DNA of 64,000 nt from CAHJXG01 sp964235485. Lineage in GTDB: Bacteria > Pseudomonadota > Alphaproteobacteria > Acetobacterales > Acetobacteraceae. The notes beneath the pieces were generated by a model. The model had not been told where the DNA came from. It ran no database searches and worked only from the letters and a program-made list of their open reading frames with translations. The translations under genes were made by a program, and so were the position numbers. The stretch covers positions 1 to 64,000 of the forward strand of contig CAXSAZ010000007.1 in NCBI GenBank assembly GCA_964235485.1, written 5' to 3'. This document shows, piece by piece, positions 33,764 to 42,960 of this stretch (position 1 is the stretch's first letter; the number at the start of each line of letters is the position of its first letter).

Positions 33764-35977
33764 ATGCCTGACGACCTGACCGGAACGATTGCCGACACGC
33801 CGCTCGCGGATGCGCTGAGCGAACGTTACCTTGCCTACGCGCTGAGCACCATCATGTCGCGCAGCCTGCCGGACGTGCGCGATGGCTTGAAGCCGGTGCA
33901 CCGGCGGCTGGTTTATGCCATGCACCAGTTGAAGCTTGACCCGGCCTCCGGCTTCAAGAAATGCGCCCGGGTCGTGGGCGACGTGATCGGCAAATACCAC
34001 CCGCACGGCGATGCCTCGGTTTATGAGGCACTGGTCCGGCTGGCCCAGGAGTTCGCGGCGCGATACCCGCTGATCGAAGGGCAGGGCAACTTCGGCAACA
34101 TCGACGGCGATAATCCCGCCGCGATGCGCTACACCGAGGCGCGCCTTACCGAGGTCGCGCAAACTCTGCTGTCCGGCATCGACGATGACGCCGTGGATTT
34201 CCGCGCGACCTATGACGGGGAGGAGAACGAGCCGGTCGTGTTGCCGGGCGGCTTTCCCAACCTGCTGGCGAACGGCGCCGCGGGGATCGCGGTCGGCATG
34301 GCCACGAGTATCCCGCCGCACAACGCCGGCGAGGTCTGCGCCGCGGCGATCCACCTGATCCAGAAGCCCGAGGCCACCACAGCCGAGCTGCTGGCCCACA
34401 TGCCCGGCCCGGATTTCCCGACCGGCGGCACGCTGATCGAGGACCCAGCCGCCATTCTGCACGCCTACGAGACCGGGCGCGGCGGCTTTCGTATGCGCGC
34501 CAAGTGGGAGATCGAGCGGGGCAAGCATGGCGCCTGGCACGTGGTGGTCAGCGAGATTCCCTACCAGGTGCAAAAGGCCCGGCTGATCGAGCAGATCGCC
34601 GAGTTGCTGGAAGCCAAGAAGCTGCCGTTCCTCGGCGACGTGCGCGACGAAAGCACCGAGCAGGTGCGGCTGGTGCTGGAGCCGAAGTCGCGCGGCGTGG
34701 AGCCGGAAGTGCTAATGGAGACCATGTTCCGCGCCACCGCGCTGGAAAGCCGGTTTCCGCTGAACATGAACGTGCTGACCGCCGACCGGACGCCGATGGT
34801 CTTGGGGCTGCGTGGGGTGCTGCAAGCGTGGCTCGACCACCGGCAAGAGGTGCTGGTTCGCCGCTCCCGCCACCGCTTGGCTGCCATCGAGCGCCGGCTG
34901 GAGGTGCTGGACGGCTACCTGGCGGTGTTCCTGAACCTCGACGAGGTGATCCGGATCATCCGTGAGGAGGACCACCCGAAACCGGCCCTGGTCGCGCGCT
35001 TCACGCTGACCGACCTGCAGGCGGAGTCGATCCTGAACATGCGGCTCCGGTCGCTGCGGCGCTTGGAGGAGATGGAGATCCGGCGCGAGCACAAGTCGCT
35101 GTCCAAGGAGCAGCGGGAGGTCGAAGGGCTGCTGAAGGACGCGGCCCGGCGCTGGCGGAAGATCGAGAGCGAACTCGCGGCGGTGCGGGACAAGTTCGGG
35201 GAGGGTGCGCTGGGCGCCCGGCGGACTGTGCTGGGCCAGGCGCCGCAAGCCATCGAGGTGAACGCCGACAGTCTGATCGAACGGGAGCCGATCACCGTTG
35301 TGCTGTCCGACAAGGGCTGGATACGGGCGGTGAAGGGCCACGTGGCCGAGGGCACGGAATTGAAGTTCAAGGAAGGCGACAAGCTGCGGCTTCTGGTGCC
35401 TTGTCAGACCACGGATCGCCTGTGCCTGTTCGCCAGCAACGGCCGCGCGCATACCCTGCGAGCCGGCGACTTGCCGCGCGGCCGCGGCGACGGGCAGCCC
35501 ATCCGCGTGCTGGCGGAGCTTGGCGACGACGATGTTGCCGCTTTGTTTGTTTGGCAGGACGGGACGCGCTACCTGGTTGCGAGTTCCGCCGGCCGGGGCT
35601 TTGTCGTCGCCGCCGCGGACCTGTTGGCGGAGAAGCGCACAGGCAAGCAGGTGCTGAACGTGAAGCCCGGCGAGGCCGCAATGCTCTGCATCCCTGCGGA
35701 GGGCGACCACGTCGCGGTGATCGGCACCGGTCGCAAGCTGCTGGTGTTTCCGCTGCACGAGGTGCCGGAGTTGTCTCGCGGGTCGGGCGTGCAACTGCAA
35801 AAGTATCGGGAAGGCAAGCTGGCGGACGCCAAGGTGTTCCGGCTTGCCGACGGGCTGGCCTGGCGGCTGGGGGACAAAATGCGCACCGAGAACCGGCTGC
35901 AGGACTGGATCGGAGCGCGGGGCCAGGCGGGGCGGATGCCGCCGACGGGCTTCCCGAAAATTGGCCGGTTCAGCTAA
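33764..35977 (+). CDS. parC: DNA topoisomerase IV subunit A
   Basis: Breakage-reunion subunit of topoisomerase IV, which decatenates chromosomes. The ATG at 33764 follows an AGGAG box and gives 737 residues, the alphaproteobacterial ParC size rather than GyrA. The active-site tyrosine is Tyr123 in AAMRYTEARL. The quinolone-determining region reads HPHGDASVYE (79-88), with Ala84 where E. coli ParC has Ser80 and Glu88 at the Glu84 position. The C-terminal beta-pinwheel is present. It overlaps the stop of the convergent MmgE/PrpD gene by 4 bases. Confidence 0.95.
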   Translation: MPDDLTGTIADTPLADALSERYLAYALSTIMSRSLPDVRDGLKPVHRRLVYAMHQLKLDPASGFKKCARVVGDVIGKYHPHGDASVYEALVRLAQEFAARYPLIEGQGNFGNIDGDNPAAMRYTEARLTEVAQTLLSGIDDDAVDFRATYDGEENEPVVLPGGFPNLLANGAAGIAVGMATSIPPHNAGEVCAAAIHLIQKPEATTAELLAHMPGPDFPTGGTLIEDPAAILHAYETGRGGFRMRAKWEIERGKHGAWHVVVSEIPYQVQKARLIEQIAELLEAKKLPFLGDVRDESTEQVRLVLEPKSRGVEPEVLMETMFRATALESRFPLNMNVLTADRTPMVLGLRGVLQAWLDHRQEVLVRRSRHRLAAIERRLEVLDGYLAVFLNLDEVIRIIREEDHPKPALVARFTLTDLQAESILNMRLRSLRRLEEMEIRREHKSLSKEQREVEGLLKDAARRWRKIESELAAVRDKFGEGALGARRTVLGQAPQAIEVNADSLIEREPITVVLSDKGWIRAVKGHVAEGTELKFKEGDKLRLLVPCQTTDRLCLFASNGRAHTLRAGDLPRGRGDGQPIRVLAELGDDDVAALFVWQDGTRYLVASSAGRGFVVAAADLLAEKRTGKQVLNVKPGEAAMLCIPAEGDHVAVIGTGRKLLVFPLHEVPELSRGSGVQLQKYREGKLADAKVFRLADGLAWRLGDKMRTENRLQDWIGARGQAGRMPPTGFPKIGRFS

Positions 35978-37362
35978 TCGCCGGCCAGCCGGGCTTCCGT
36001 CACGGGCGAGGCCATCCGCAGCAGCGGGCCGACGCCCGGCGCCGTGTCGATTGCGAGCACGGCGTCGGCCAGGCTTTCCGCCCGCTCCCGGCCCAGCACC
36101 GTGGCGGTCAGCGCCATGAACTTCCGCGCGAGTTCGTCTTGCGTGAGGAAATTGCCGGGTTCACCCTTTGGCACGACCACGACAGCCTGAAACGTCCTAC
36201 CGGCGGCAGCAATTGTCAGCTTGCCCGACATGTTGGCGGGAAACTCGGCCTGGGCATCGGCATCCCATTCGCAGGCGATGCGCGGGAGCAGGGCGCGTAT
36301 GCGGGCGTCGCGCAGCAGGGCGTAGCTGTCCCAGTCCATGCGCCCGGTGGCCAGCGCCGCTGCGATCACGAAGGGGCCGCTGAACTGCCCGTCCACCACG
36401 TTCTGCGGGTCGGCTTTCTGCGCCGCGGGCGCGCCGATCAGCCGCATCCCGGCTTCCGGCAGGCCGAGCGTCACGCGCTCAACCGTGGCCGGGTCGATGG
36501 CGTGCTCGGTTCGCAGGGCGAGGGCGGCGTCGATGCCGGCATGGCCGTAACGGCAGGACGGGTAGGGTTTCACCGCGGTCTGCATCAGCTCGAACTCGAT
36601 GCCCAAACCTTGGATTGCCCGTGCCGGGTTGGGGGAGGGGGCGTAGGCGGCGAGAAAGCCGTGCTGGCCTTCCAGGGCGTCGGCCGCGCCTTTGAACCCT
36701 TCCCGCGCCAGGGTCGCCGCCGTCAGCCCGGCCATGCCGGACCAGCCGACCTGGAACCGCTTGGTCCAGGCACCGTTCGCCAGGAATTGCAGGCTGCCGG
36801 CAGCTTGGCTGAGCGCGATGCCGAGGGCCGAGGCGATGTCGTCCGCGCCCAATCCGAACACCCGGCCGGCCGCCGCGGCGGCGCCGAACGCGCCGCAGGT
36901 CGCCGTCGGGTGGAAGCCGCGGGCGTAATGGTCGCCCGCCGGCAGCGCCAGCGCGACTCGGCAGGCGACCTCATACCCTGCGATGATCCCTGCCAGCACG
37001 TCAGCGCCTGCCATCTCGCCGGCCGCAAACGCTGCCGAGATCACCGGGCAACCCGGATGCAGCGACCCGGCCGCGTGCGTGTCGTCGAAATCGAGCGAAT
37101 GGCCCAAGGCGCCGTTCAACAACGCGGCCCCGGCCGGCGTGTAGCGGGCGCAATCGCCGAACACGCCGCTGCTGCCTGCCGCCATGCCGAGCGCCCGGAC
37201 GGCGGCCAGCAGCGGCGCCGTGCTTTCGGCGTCATGCCGGGCGCGCACGATGTTGCCCACAAGGTCGAGCACCAGGAGCCGCGCCCGCTCGACGACCGCC
37301 GGCGGCAATGCCGCGGTTGAAATGTCGGCGCTGAAAGCGGACAGCTCGGCTGTGATCCCCAT
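35974..37362 (-). CDS. MmgE/PrpD family protein
   Basis: 462 residues from the ATG at 37362, which follows GGGGAA. The family includes 2-methylcitrate dehydratase (PrpD), itaconate decarboxylase and others, so the substrate is unknown. Family wording seen: LLNGALGHSLDFDDTHA, SLHPGCPVISAAFA, RGFHPTATCGAFGAAAAAGR, and KPYPSCRYGHAGIDAAL. No other methylcitrate-cycle gene (prpB, prpC) is nearby, so a PrpD role is not supported by context. It is a lone gene between parC and the transglycosylase. Confidence 0.85.
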   Translation of the reverse strand: MGITAELSAFSADISTAALPPAVVERARLLVLDLVGNIVRARHDAESTAPLLAAVRALGMAAGSSGVFGDCARYTPAGAALLNGALGHSLDFDDTHAAGSLHPGCPVISAAFAAGEMAGADVLAGIIAGYEVACRVALALPAGDHYARGFHPTATCGAFGAAAAAGRVFGLGADDIASALGIALSQAAGSLQFLANGAWTKRFQVGWSGMAGLTAATLAREGFKGAADALEGQHGFLAAYAPSPNPARAIQGLGIEFELMQTAVKPYPSCRYGHAGIDAALALRTEHAIDPATVERVTLGLPEAGMRLIGAPAAQKADPQNVVDGQFSGPFVIAAALATGRMDWDSYALLRDARIRALLPRIACEWDADAQAEFPANMSGKLTIAAAGRTFQAVVVVPKGEPGNFLTQDELARKFMALTATVLGRERAESLADAVLAIDTAPGVGPLLRMASPVTEARLAGD

Positions 37363-37457
37363 GGTCGTTCCCCGTCGATTTTCCCGCATCCTGCCTTGGA
37401 TCAGGCGGGGGTCCAAGTCTGTTGCCGGCCGGGGCAGCCCTGTGCCACAGTTGCGCA

Positions 37458-38420
37458 ATGATATCTCGTCGCGCGTTGCTGCCGACTCCGCTTGCCGCCC
37501 TCGCGATGCCGGCGTGGGGGCAGGACTCCTTTGCTGCTTTCGTGAACAGCGTGAAGGCGGAGGCCCGGCGCGCCGGCCTGCGCGAAGCGATCCTGCAGCA
37601 AGCCTTTGCCGGCGTGGAACCGAACCAGAGGGTGATCGAGCTTGATCGCCGCCAGCCGGAGTTCACCCTGACCTGGCCGGAGTACCGCGCCCGCGTGCTG
37701 CCGGATAGCCGTTTGCAGGCCGCACGCGAGAACTACGCCCGCGAGCGCCCTTTGCTGGCCCGGGTCGAGGAGCGGTATGGCGTGGACCCGTTGATCATCA
37801 TGGGCATCTGGGGCGTCGAGTCGGCCTTTGGTGCCAACAAGGGCAATTACCGGTTGGTCGAGGCGCTTTCGACCCTGGCCTGGGAAGGGCGGCGGGCGAC
37901 GTATTTCCGCGGCGAGTTGATCAGCGCACTGCGCATCCTGGACCAGGGCGACGTGGCGCCTGCCCGCATGACCGGCGGCTGGGCAGGGGCGATGGGACAG
38001 CCGCAGTTCATGCCAAGCTCCTACCTGCGCTTTGCCGTGGATTTCGACGGCGACGGGCGGCGCGACATCTGGGACAGCAAGGCGGATGTGTTCGGCTCGG
38101 TCGGCAATTATCTGGCGAAGAACGGCTGGCGCCGCGGGGAGCCTTGGGCGCAGCCGGTCCGGCTGCCTCCAGGCTTCGATGCGGCGGCGGCCGTGCGCGA
38201 CAATCGCCGGAGTCTCGACGAGTGGATGCGCATGGGCGTGCGGCGGCTGGACGGCCGGGAGTTGGGCCGGGCCGACCTTCAGGGCGCGGTCGTCGTTCCG
38301 AGCGGGGCGGAGCCGGGGGAGGGGTTCATGACGTACCCCAACTTCAACGTGATTCGGCGCTACAACCCGTCTGACTTCTATGCCCTGGCCGTTGGCCTTC
38401 TGGGCCGGTCGGCCGCTTGA
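37458..38420 (+). CDS. mltB: Lytic murein transglycosylase, MltB family
   Basis: Peptidoglycan-cleaving transglycosylase. 320 residues from the ATG at 37458, with a short exported N-terminus MISRRALLPTPLAALAMPAWG that has an Arg pair but no lipobox, so it may be soluble in the periplasm. Catalytic Glu121 lies in MGIWGVESAFGANKG; further family blocks are GAMGQPQFMPSSYL and VDFDGDGRRDIW. It is followed by a DD-carboxypeptidase gene, making a small cell-wall remodelling pair. Confidence 0.92.
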   Translation: MISRRALLPTPLAALAMPAWGQDSFAAFVNSVKAEARRAGLREAILQQAFAGVEPNQRVIELDRRQPEFTLTWPEYRARVLPDSRLQAARENYARERPLLARVEERYGVDPLIIMGIWGVESAFGANKGNYRLVEALSTLAWEGRRATYFRGELISALRILDQGDVAPARMTGGWAGAMGQPQFMPSSYLRFAVDFDGDGRRDIWDSKADVFGSVGNYLAKNGWRRGEPWAQPVRLPPGFDAAAAVRDNRRSLDEWMRMGVRRLDGRELGRADLQGAVVVPSGAEPGEGFMTYPNFNVIRRYNPSDFYALAVGLLGRSAA

Positions 38421-38586
38421 CGCGCTGTCCGGCGCGGATCACCCGGTCAGGATGGCAGCATTTCGTTCACGGGAAGGGCCTCACTGAGAGGTGACGCCTC
38501 GCACAGCGGGCAAGGGGGCGCTGGACCCGGCCATGGGGGCAGAGTAACCGATGCGGGAGTCGTGCGGAAACAAGGAGCGCCGGGCC

Positions 38587-39795
38587 ATGCTGGGTCGCCG
38601 TGGGGTTTTGGTCGCCGGAACGGCGCTTGCGGCAATGCCGGGCTGGGCGGCGGCAGCGGAACAGCGCCGGGGGCCGCCACGTGGGCGGAGTCGTGAGGCG
38701 CCACAGGCAAGCACGGCCGCAGCCACGCCGCTCGGTCCGATGGACACCGCGGCCAAGTTCGCGCTGATCCTTGATTTCAACACCGGCGCGACGTTGCTGG
38801 ACAAGGACGGCGACGCGCCGATGCCGCCGTCGTCCATGACCAAGCTGATGACCGCGTACATCATTTACGGGATGCTGAAAGCGGGCCGCCTGACGCTCGA
38901 CCAGGAGTTGCCGGTCAGCGAGCGCGCTTGGCGTATGCAGGGGTCCAAGATGTTCGTGCCGCTGGGCGGGACGGTGAGGGTCGAGGATCTGATCCGCGGC
39001 GTCATCGTGCAATCCGGCAACGACGCCTGCATCGTACTGGCCGAGGCGGTGGCCGGGTCGGAGGAAGTGTTTGCCGACCAGATGAACGCCAAAGCCAAGG
39101 AGCTTGGCCTGACCGCATCGAACTTTCGCAACAGTACGGGGTGGCCCGACCCGCAACAGCGCATGTCCTGCCGCGACATCGCGGTGCTGGCGCGGCGCTT
39201 GATCACGGACTTTCCGGAATACTACAAGTACGACAACGAGAAATCTTTCAAGTACAACAACATCGAGCAGCAGAACCGCAACCCGCTCGTGCAGAAGGGC
39301 ACTGCGGACGGCTTGAAGACAGGCCATACCGAGGAGGGCGGCTACGGCCTGGTCGCCAGCAGCACGCGGGGCGGGCGGCGGGTGATCGTCGTGGTGAACG
39401 GCCTTTCCTCGATGCACCAGCGGGCGGAAGAAAGCGAGCGGCTGCTGGAATGGAGCTTTCGGGAGTTCGAGAACGTGACGCTTTTTGCCGCGGGCGACAC
39501 GGTTGAGCAGGCGAAGGTCTGGCTCGGTGCGCAGCCGACGGTGCCGCTGGTGGGCGGCCAGGACTTGGTGCTGACCATGCCCCGGCAATGGCGGCGCAAC
39601 GCCAAGATCGAGGTCGAGTACAGCAATCCCATCCCGGCGCCGGTCAGCCGCGGCGATGTGCTGGGCAAGCTTGCCGTGTCCGGCCAGGGCGTGCCGTCGA
39701 TGAACGTGCCGCTGCTGGCCGGCGCCGACGTGCCCCGGCTTTGGCTGCCGGGCCGTGCGGCGGCGGTCATGGTCCGCTACGTCATGGGGTCCTGA
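38587..39795 (+). CDS. dacA: D-alanyl-D-alanine carboxypeptidase (DacA-type, penicillin-binding protein 5/6 family)
   Basis: Removes the terminal D-Ala of stem peptides. The ATG at 38587 has AGGAG 9 bases upstream and opens directly with a signal peptide (MLGRRGVLVAGTALAAMPGW); an in-frame ATG at 38551 is less likely. 402 residues. Active-site motifs are complete: Ser83-Met-Thr-Lys86, Ser143-Gly-Asn145 and Lys244-Thr-Gly246. The C-terminal PBP5-type beta domain follows. A 166-base gap with only small stems separates it from the transglycosylase gene. Confidence 0.94.
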   Translation: MLGRRGVLVAGTALAAMPGWAAAAEQRRGPPRGRSREAPQASTAAATPLGPMDTAAKFALILDFNTGATLLDKDGDAPMPPSSMTKLMTAYIIYGMLKAGRLTLDQELPVSERAWRMQGSKMFVPLGGTVRVEDLIRGVIVQSGNDACIVLAEAVAGSEEVFADQMNAKAKELGLTASNFRNSTGWPDPQQRMSCRDIAVLARRLITDFPEYYKYDNEKSFKYNNIEQQNRNPLVQKGTADGLKTGHTEEGGYGLVASSTRGGRRVIVVVNGLSSMHQRAEESERLLEWSFREFENVTLFAAGDTVEQAKVWLGAQPTVPLVGGQDLVLTMPRQWRRNAKIEVEYSNPIPAPVSRGDVLGKLAVSGQGVPSMNVPLLAGADVPRLWLPGRAAAVMVRYVMGS

Positions 39796-39802
39796 CGCCT
39801 CG

Positions 39803-40417
39803 GTGTTCATCACGTTCGAGGGCGGGGAAGGAGCCGGGAAATCCACCCAGGCGCGCCTGCTGGCCGAGGCCATGACGGCTGCGGGCAGCACGGTGTTGTG
39901 CACCCGCGAGCCGGGCGGCGCGCCCGGTGCGGAGGTCCTGCGCGGCCTGCTGCTGTCGCGCGAGCACGATTGGTCGCCGCCGGCCGAGGTTTATCTCCAT
40001 TTCGCGGCCCGGGCCGAGCATGTGGCGCGAACGGTCCAGCCGGCCCTGGCACGGGGTGCCGTCGTGATCAGCGACCGGTTCGCCGATTCGACGATGGCTT
40101 ACCAGGGATACGGCCTCGGGGCCGACCGCGCCTTGATCGCCGCGCTGAGCCGTTTGCTGCCGGTGCGGCCCGATCTCACCGTTGTGCTGGAAGTCTCCCC
40201 GGCCGTTGCGGCCGACCGGATGGCGGGCCGTCGCCAGGCGCTTGACCGCTACGAGGCGATGGGGCCGGCGTTCCATGCGCGGGTTTCGGAGGGCTTTGCC
40301 GCGATTGCCGCAGCAGAGCCGGACCGCTGCGCCGTGGTCTCGGCCGATGGCGGGGTGGACAATGTGCACCGCGCCGTGCTCGCCGTCGTCGCCAGCCGCC
40401 GGCTCGCCACTGCATGA
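39803..40417 (+). CDS. tmk: Thymidylate kinase
   Basis: Phosphorylates dTMP to dTDP. The start is GTG 39803 (MFITFEGGEGAGKST), 204 residues, 7 bases after the dacA stop. An upstream in-frame ATG lies inside dacA and would add an unconserved tail. The P-loop is GGEGAGKST (7-15), and the DR(F/Y) box is DRFADSTMAYQGYG. It overlaps holB by 4 bases (ATGA), the usual tmk-holB pairing. Confidence 0.96.
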   Translation: MFITFEGGEGAGKSTQARLLAEAMTAAGSTVLCTREPGGAPGAEVLRGLLLSREHDWSPPAEVYLHFAARAEHVARTVQPALARGAVVISDRFADSTMAYQGYGLGADRALIAALSRLLPVRPDLTVVLEVSPAVAADRMAGRRQALDRYEAMGPAFHARVSEGFAAIAAAEPDRCAVVSADGGVDNVHRAVLAVVASRRLATA

Positions 40418-41418
40418 CGGCACCCGCGCCGCGCGAGAACCCGTTCCTGCTGGGCCACGCCGCCGCGGAAGCGGTGATCGAGGACGCGATCCGGGCTGGC
40501 CGCATCCATCACGCTTGGCTGCTGACCGGGCCGGAGGGGGTCGGCAAGGCAACCCTGGCCTACCGCTTCGCCCGGCGCTTGCTGGCCGGCCCGCGAGCCG
40601 CCGCCAGCGCGAACGACCCGGCGTTTCCCGTGTTCCGCCGCGTCGCGGCAGGCACCCATGCCGATCTGTTGACCATCGAGCGCGAGTGGGACGACAAGCG
40701 CCGGCGCCTGCGCTCCGAGATCGTGGTGGACAGCGCCCGCGACGTCGCGGACTTCCTGCGCCTGACTCCGGCGGAGGGCGGCTGGCGCATCGTGGTGGTG
40801 GACGGGGCCGAGCACCTGAACCGCAATGCCGCCAACGCGCTGCTCAAGGTGCTGGAGGAGCCGCCGCCGCGCGCCGTGCTGCTGCTGGCCTGCGCATCGC
40901 CGGGCCGGCTGCTGCCGACGATCCGTAGCCGGTGCCGGCGGCTGCGGCTGGGCGAACTCGGGCTGGCGGACATGGAGCGCGTGCTGGCCCGCTGCCTGCC
41001 GGACATGGACCCGGCGGAACGCGCCACGCTGGCCGCCCTGTCGGGTGCGCCGGGCCGGGCCTTGGCGTTGGCCGAGGAGCAAGGCGTCGAGGTTGCCGCC
41101 CTGGTGGCCGACGTGCTGCGGGCGGCGCCGAACGTGCCGGTGCTGCGCGCTTACGAGGTCGCGGACAAGCTGGCGCGGAGCGACGCCGGGTTCGCGGCCT
41201 TCATGGACCTGCTGCGCAACGCGATCGGTGCCGCGGTCCGCAACGCCGCGCGGGGCCAGGCCGATGCCGGCCAGCAACGGCTGGCGAGCTTGAAGCCCCT
41301 AGCCGAATGGGGTGATTTGTGGCACGCGCTGACGAAGCTGCAGGACGATACCGAGCGGTTCAACTTGGACAAGCGGCATGCGATCGTCTTGAGCCTGGAT
41401 TTGCTGAATAGCCCATGA
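40414..41418 (+). CDS. holB: DNA polymerase III delta-prime subunit
   Basis: Clamp-loader subunit. 334 residues. Walker A-like region LLTGPEGVGKATLAYRFA, and the sensor/SRC region PTIRSRCRRLRL preceded by NALLKVLEEPPPRAV. The zinc-binding cysteines of E. coli HolB are missing, as in many alphaproteobacteria. It is coupled by ATGA overlaps both to tmk upstream and to metG downstream, then tatD: the standard tmk-holB-metG-tatD cluster. Confidence 0.95.
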   Translation: MTAPAPRENPFLLGHAAAEAVIEDAIRAGRIHHAWLLTGPEGVGKATLAYRFARRLLAGPRAAASANDPAFPVFRRVAAGTHADLLTIEREWDDKRRRLRSEIVVDSARDVADFLRLTPAEGGWRIVVVDGAEHLNRNAANALLKVLEEPPPRAVLLLACASPGRLLPTIRSRCRRLRLGELGLADMERVLARCLPDMDPAERATLAALSGAPGRALALAEEQGVEVAALVADVLRAAPNVPVLRAYEVADKLARSDAGFAAFMDLLRNAIGAAVRNAARGQADAGQQRLASLKPLAEWGDLWHALTKLQDDTERFNLDKRHAIVLSLDLLNSP

Positions 41419-42950
41419 CCAAGCGGTTCTACGTCACGACACCGATCTACTACGTCAACGGCGCGCCGCACATCGGGCACGCCTACACGTCGGTTGCCGC
41501 CGACGTGCTGGCCCGGTGGAAGCGGCTGGATGGCTACGAGGTGTTCTTCCTGACCGGCACTGACGAGCATGGTCAAAAGGTCGAAAAGGCGGCACTGGAC
41601 GCGGGCGTGGCGCCCCAGGAGTTCGCGGACCGTATTGCCGCGAAGTTCCAGGACTTGTCCGCGCTGATGAGCCTGTCCAACGACGATTTCATCCGCACCA
41701 CAGAGGAGCGCCACAAGCGCGCTTGCCAGGACCTTTGGCGCCGTCTGCGTGCATCGGGCGACATCTACTTGGGCCATTATGAAGGCTATTACGCCGTCCG
41801 CGACGAGGCGTTCTACAACGAGAGCGAGTTGGTTGTTCGGCCCGACGGGAGCCGCATCGCACCCACGGGCGCGCCGGTCGAGTGGGTAAGGGAGCCTTCG
41901 TATTTCTTCCGCCTATCGGCTTGGCAGGATCGCCTGCTCGCGCTGTATGAAAGCGAGCCGGACTTCGTGTCGCCAGCCGGCCGTCGCAGCGAGGTCGTGA
42001 GCTTTGTCCGGGGAGGGCTTGAGGATCTTTCGGTGAGCCGCACCAGCTTCACTTGGGGCGTGCCGGTGCCGGACGACCCGGGCCATGTCATGTATGTCTG
42101 GGTCGATGCCTTGACCAACTACCTGTCCGCGGTGGGCTTTCCAGATGCGGACAATCCACGCTGGCCGTTTTGGCCAGCCGACGTGCATATGGTCGGCAAG
42201 GACATCATCCGGTTCCATGCCGTGTATTGGCCGGCGTTCCTGATGGCAGCCGGGCTGCCAGTGCCGCGGCGCGTGTTCTCGCACGGCTGGTGGACGGCGG
42301 CGGGTGAGAAGATGAGCAAGTCGCTGGGCAACGCCGTCGATGCCGCGCGGCTGGTGGACACGTTCGGCCTTGATCCCGTGCGCTACTTCCTGTTGCGCGA
42401 GGTGCCGTTCGGCAACGATGGGGACTACAGCGACGCGGCGCTGATCCGCCGGCTGAACGTGGAGCTTGCGAACGACCTCGGCAACTTGGCGCAGCGCACG
42501 CTGTCCCAGATCGCCAAGAACTGCGGCGGCCTGCTGCCGGAGCGCGGAACTGCGACCGTTCAGGACACGGCGCTGCTGGACGCGGCGCAGGCGCTGCCGC
42601 AAGCCGTGCGGGACCGCCTGGACCGCCTCGCATTCCACGATGCGCTGGAGGATGTGTGGAAGGTCATCCGGGCGGCCAACGCCTACATCGACCATCAAGC
42701 GCCTTGGGCGCTGCGCAAGACGGATGTGGCCCGCATGGCAAGCGTGTTGCGCGTGTTGGTCGAGGTGATCCGCTGCGTGGCCACGGTCCTGCAGCCCTTC
42801 ATGCCGGGCAGCATGGCCGCGATGCTCGACCAGGTTGGAGCGCCTCCGGATGCACGGGGCCTTGCGGACCTGGCAGTGCCGTTGCCGCCGGGCACGGAGT
42901 TGCCGGCGCCGCAAGGCGTGTTCCCGCGCTATATCGAAAAGGCCGGGTAG
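41415..42950 (+). CDS. metG: Methionyl-tRNA synthetase
   Basis: Charges tRNA-Met. 511 residues, class I. The HIGH motif is at 19-22 (NGAPHIGHAYTS) and KMSKS at 299-303 (AAGEKMSKSLGN). It is the short form without the C-terminal tRNA-binding OB domain and without clear zinc-knuckle cysteines in the connecting insert. No T-box or other leader is present, since the ATG overlaps the holB stop. Confidence 0.97.
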   Translation: MTKRFYVTTPIYYVNGAPHIGHAYTSVAADVLARWKRLDGYEVFFLTGTDEHGQKVEKAALDAGVAPQEFADRIAAKFQDLSALMSLSNDDFIRTTEERHKRACQDLWRRLRASGDIYLGHYEGYYAVRDEAFYNESELVVRPDGSRIAPTGAPVEWVREPSYFFRLSAWQDRLLALYESEPDFVSPAGRRSEVVSFVRGGLEDLSVSRTSFTWGVPVPDDPGHVMYVWVDALTNYLSAVGFPDADNPRWPFWPADVHMVGKDIIRFHAVYWPAFLMAAGLPVPRRVFSHGWWTAAGEKMSKSLGNAVDAARLVDTFGLDPVRYFLLREVPFGNDGDYSDAALIRRLNVELANDLGNLAQRTLSQIAKNCGGLLPERGTATVQDTALLDAAQALPQAVRDRLDRLAFHDALEDVWKVIRAANAYIDHQAPWALRKTDVARMASVLRVLVEVIRCVATVLQPFMPGSMAAMLDQVGAPPDARGLADLAVPLPPGTELPAPQGVFPRYIEKAG

Positions 42951-42960
42951 GGCATCGCCG

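Noticed and set aside
35974..37362. 2-methylcitrate dehydratase (PrpD) as a specific call
   Set aside because: The family is right but no prpB, prpC or acn-like gene is nearby; substrate left open.
38421..38586. Terminator between the transglycosylase and dacA
   Set aside because: Only a four-pair CCTC-GAGG stem without a T-tract is present.
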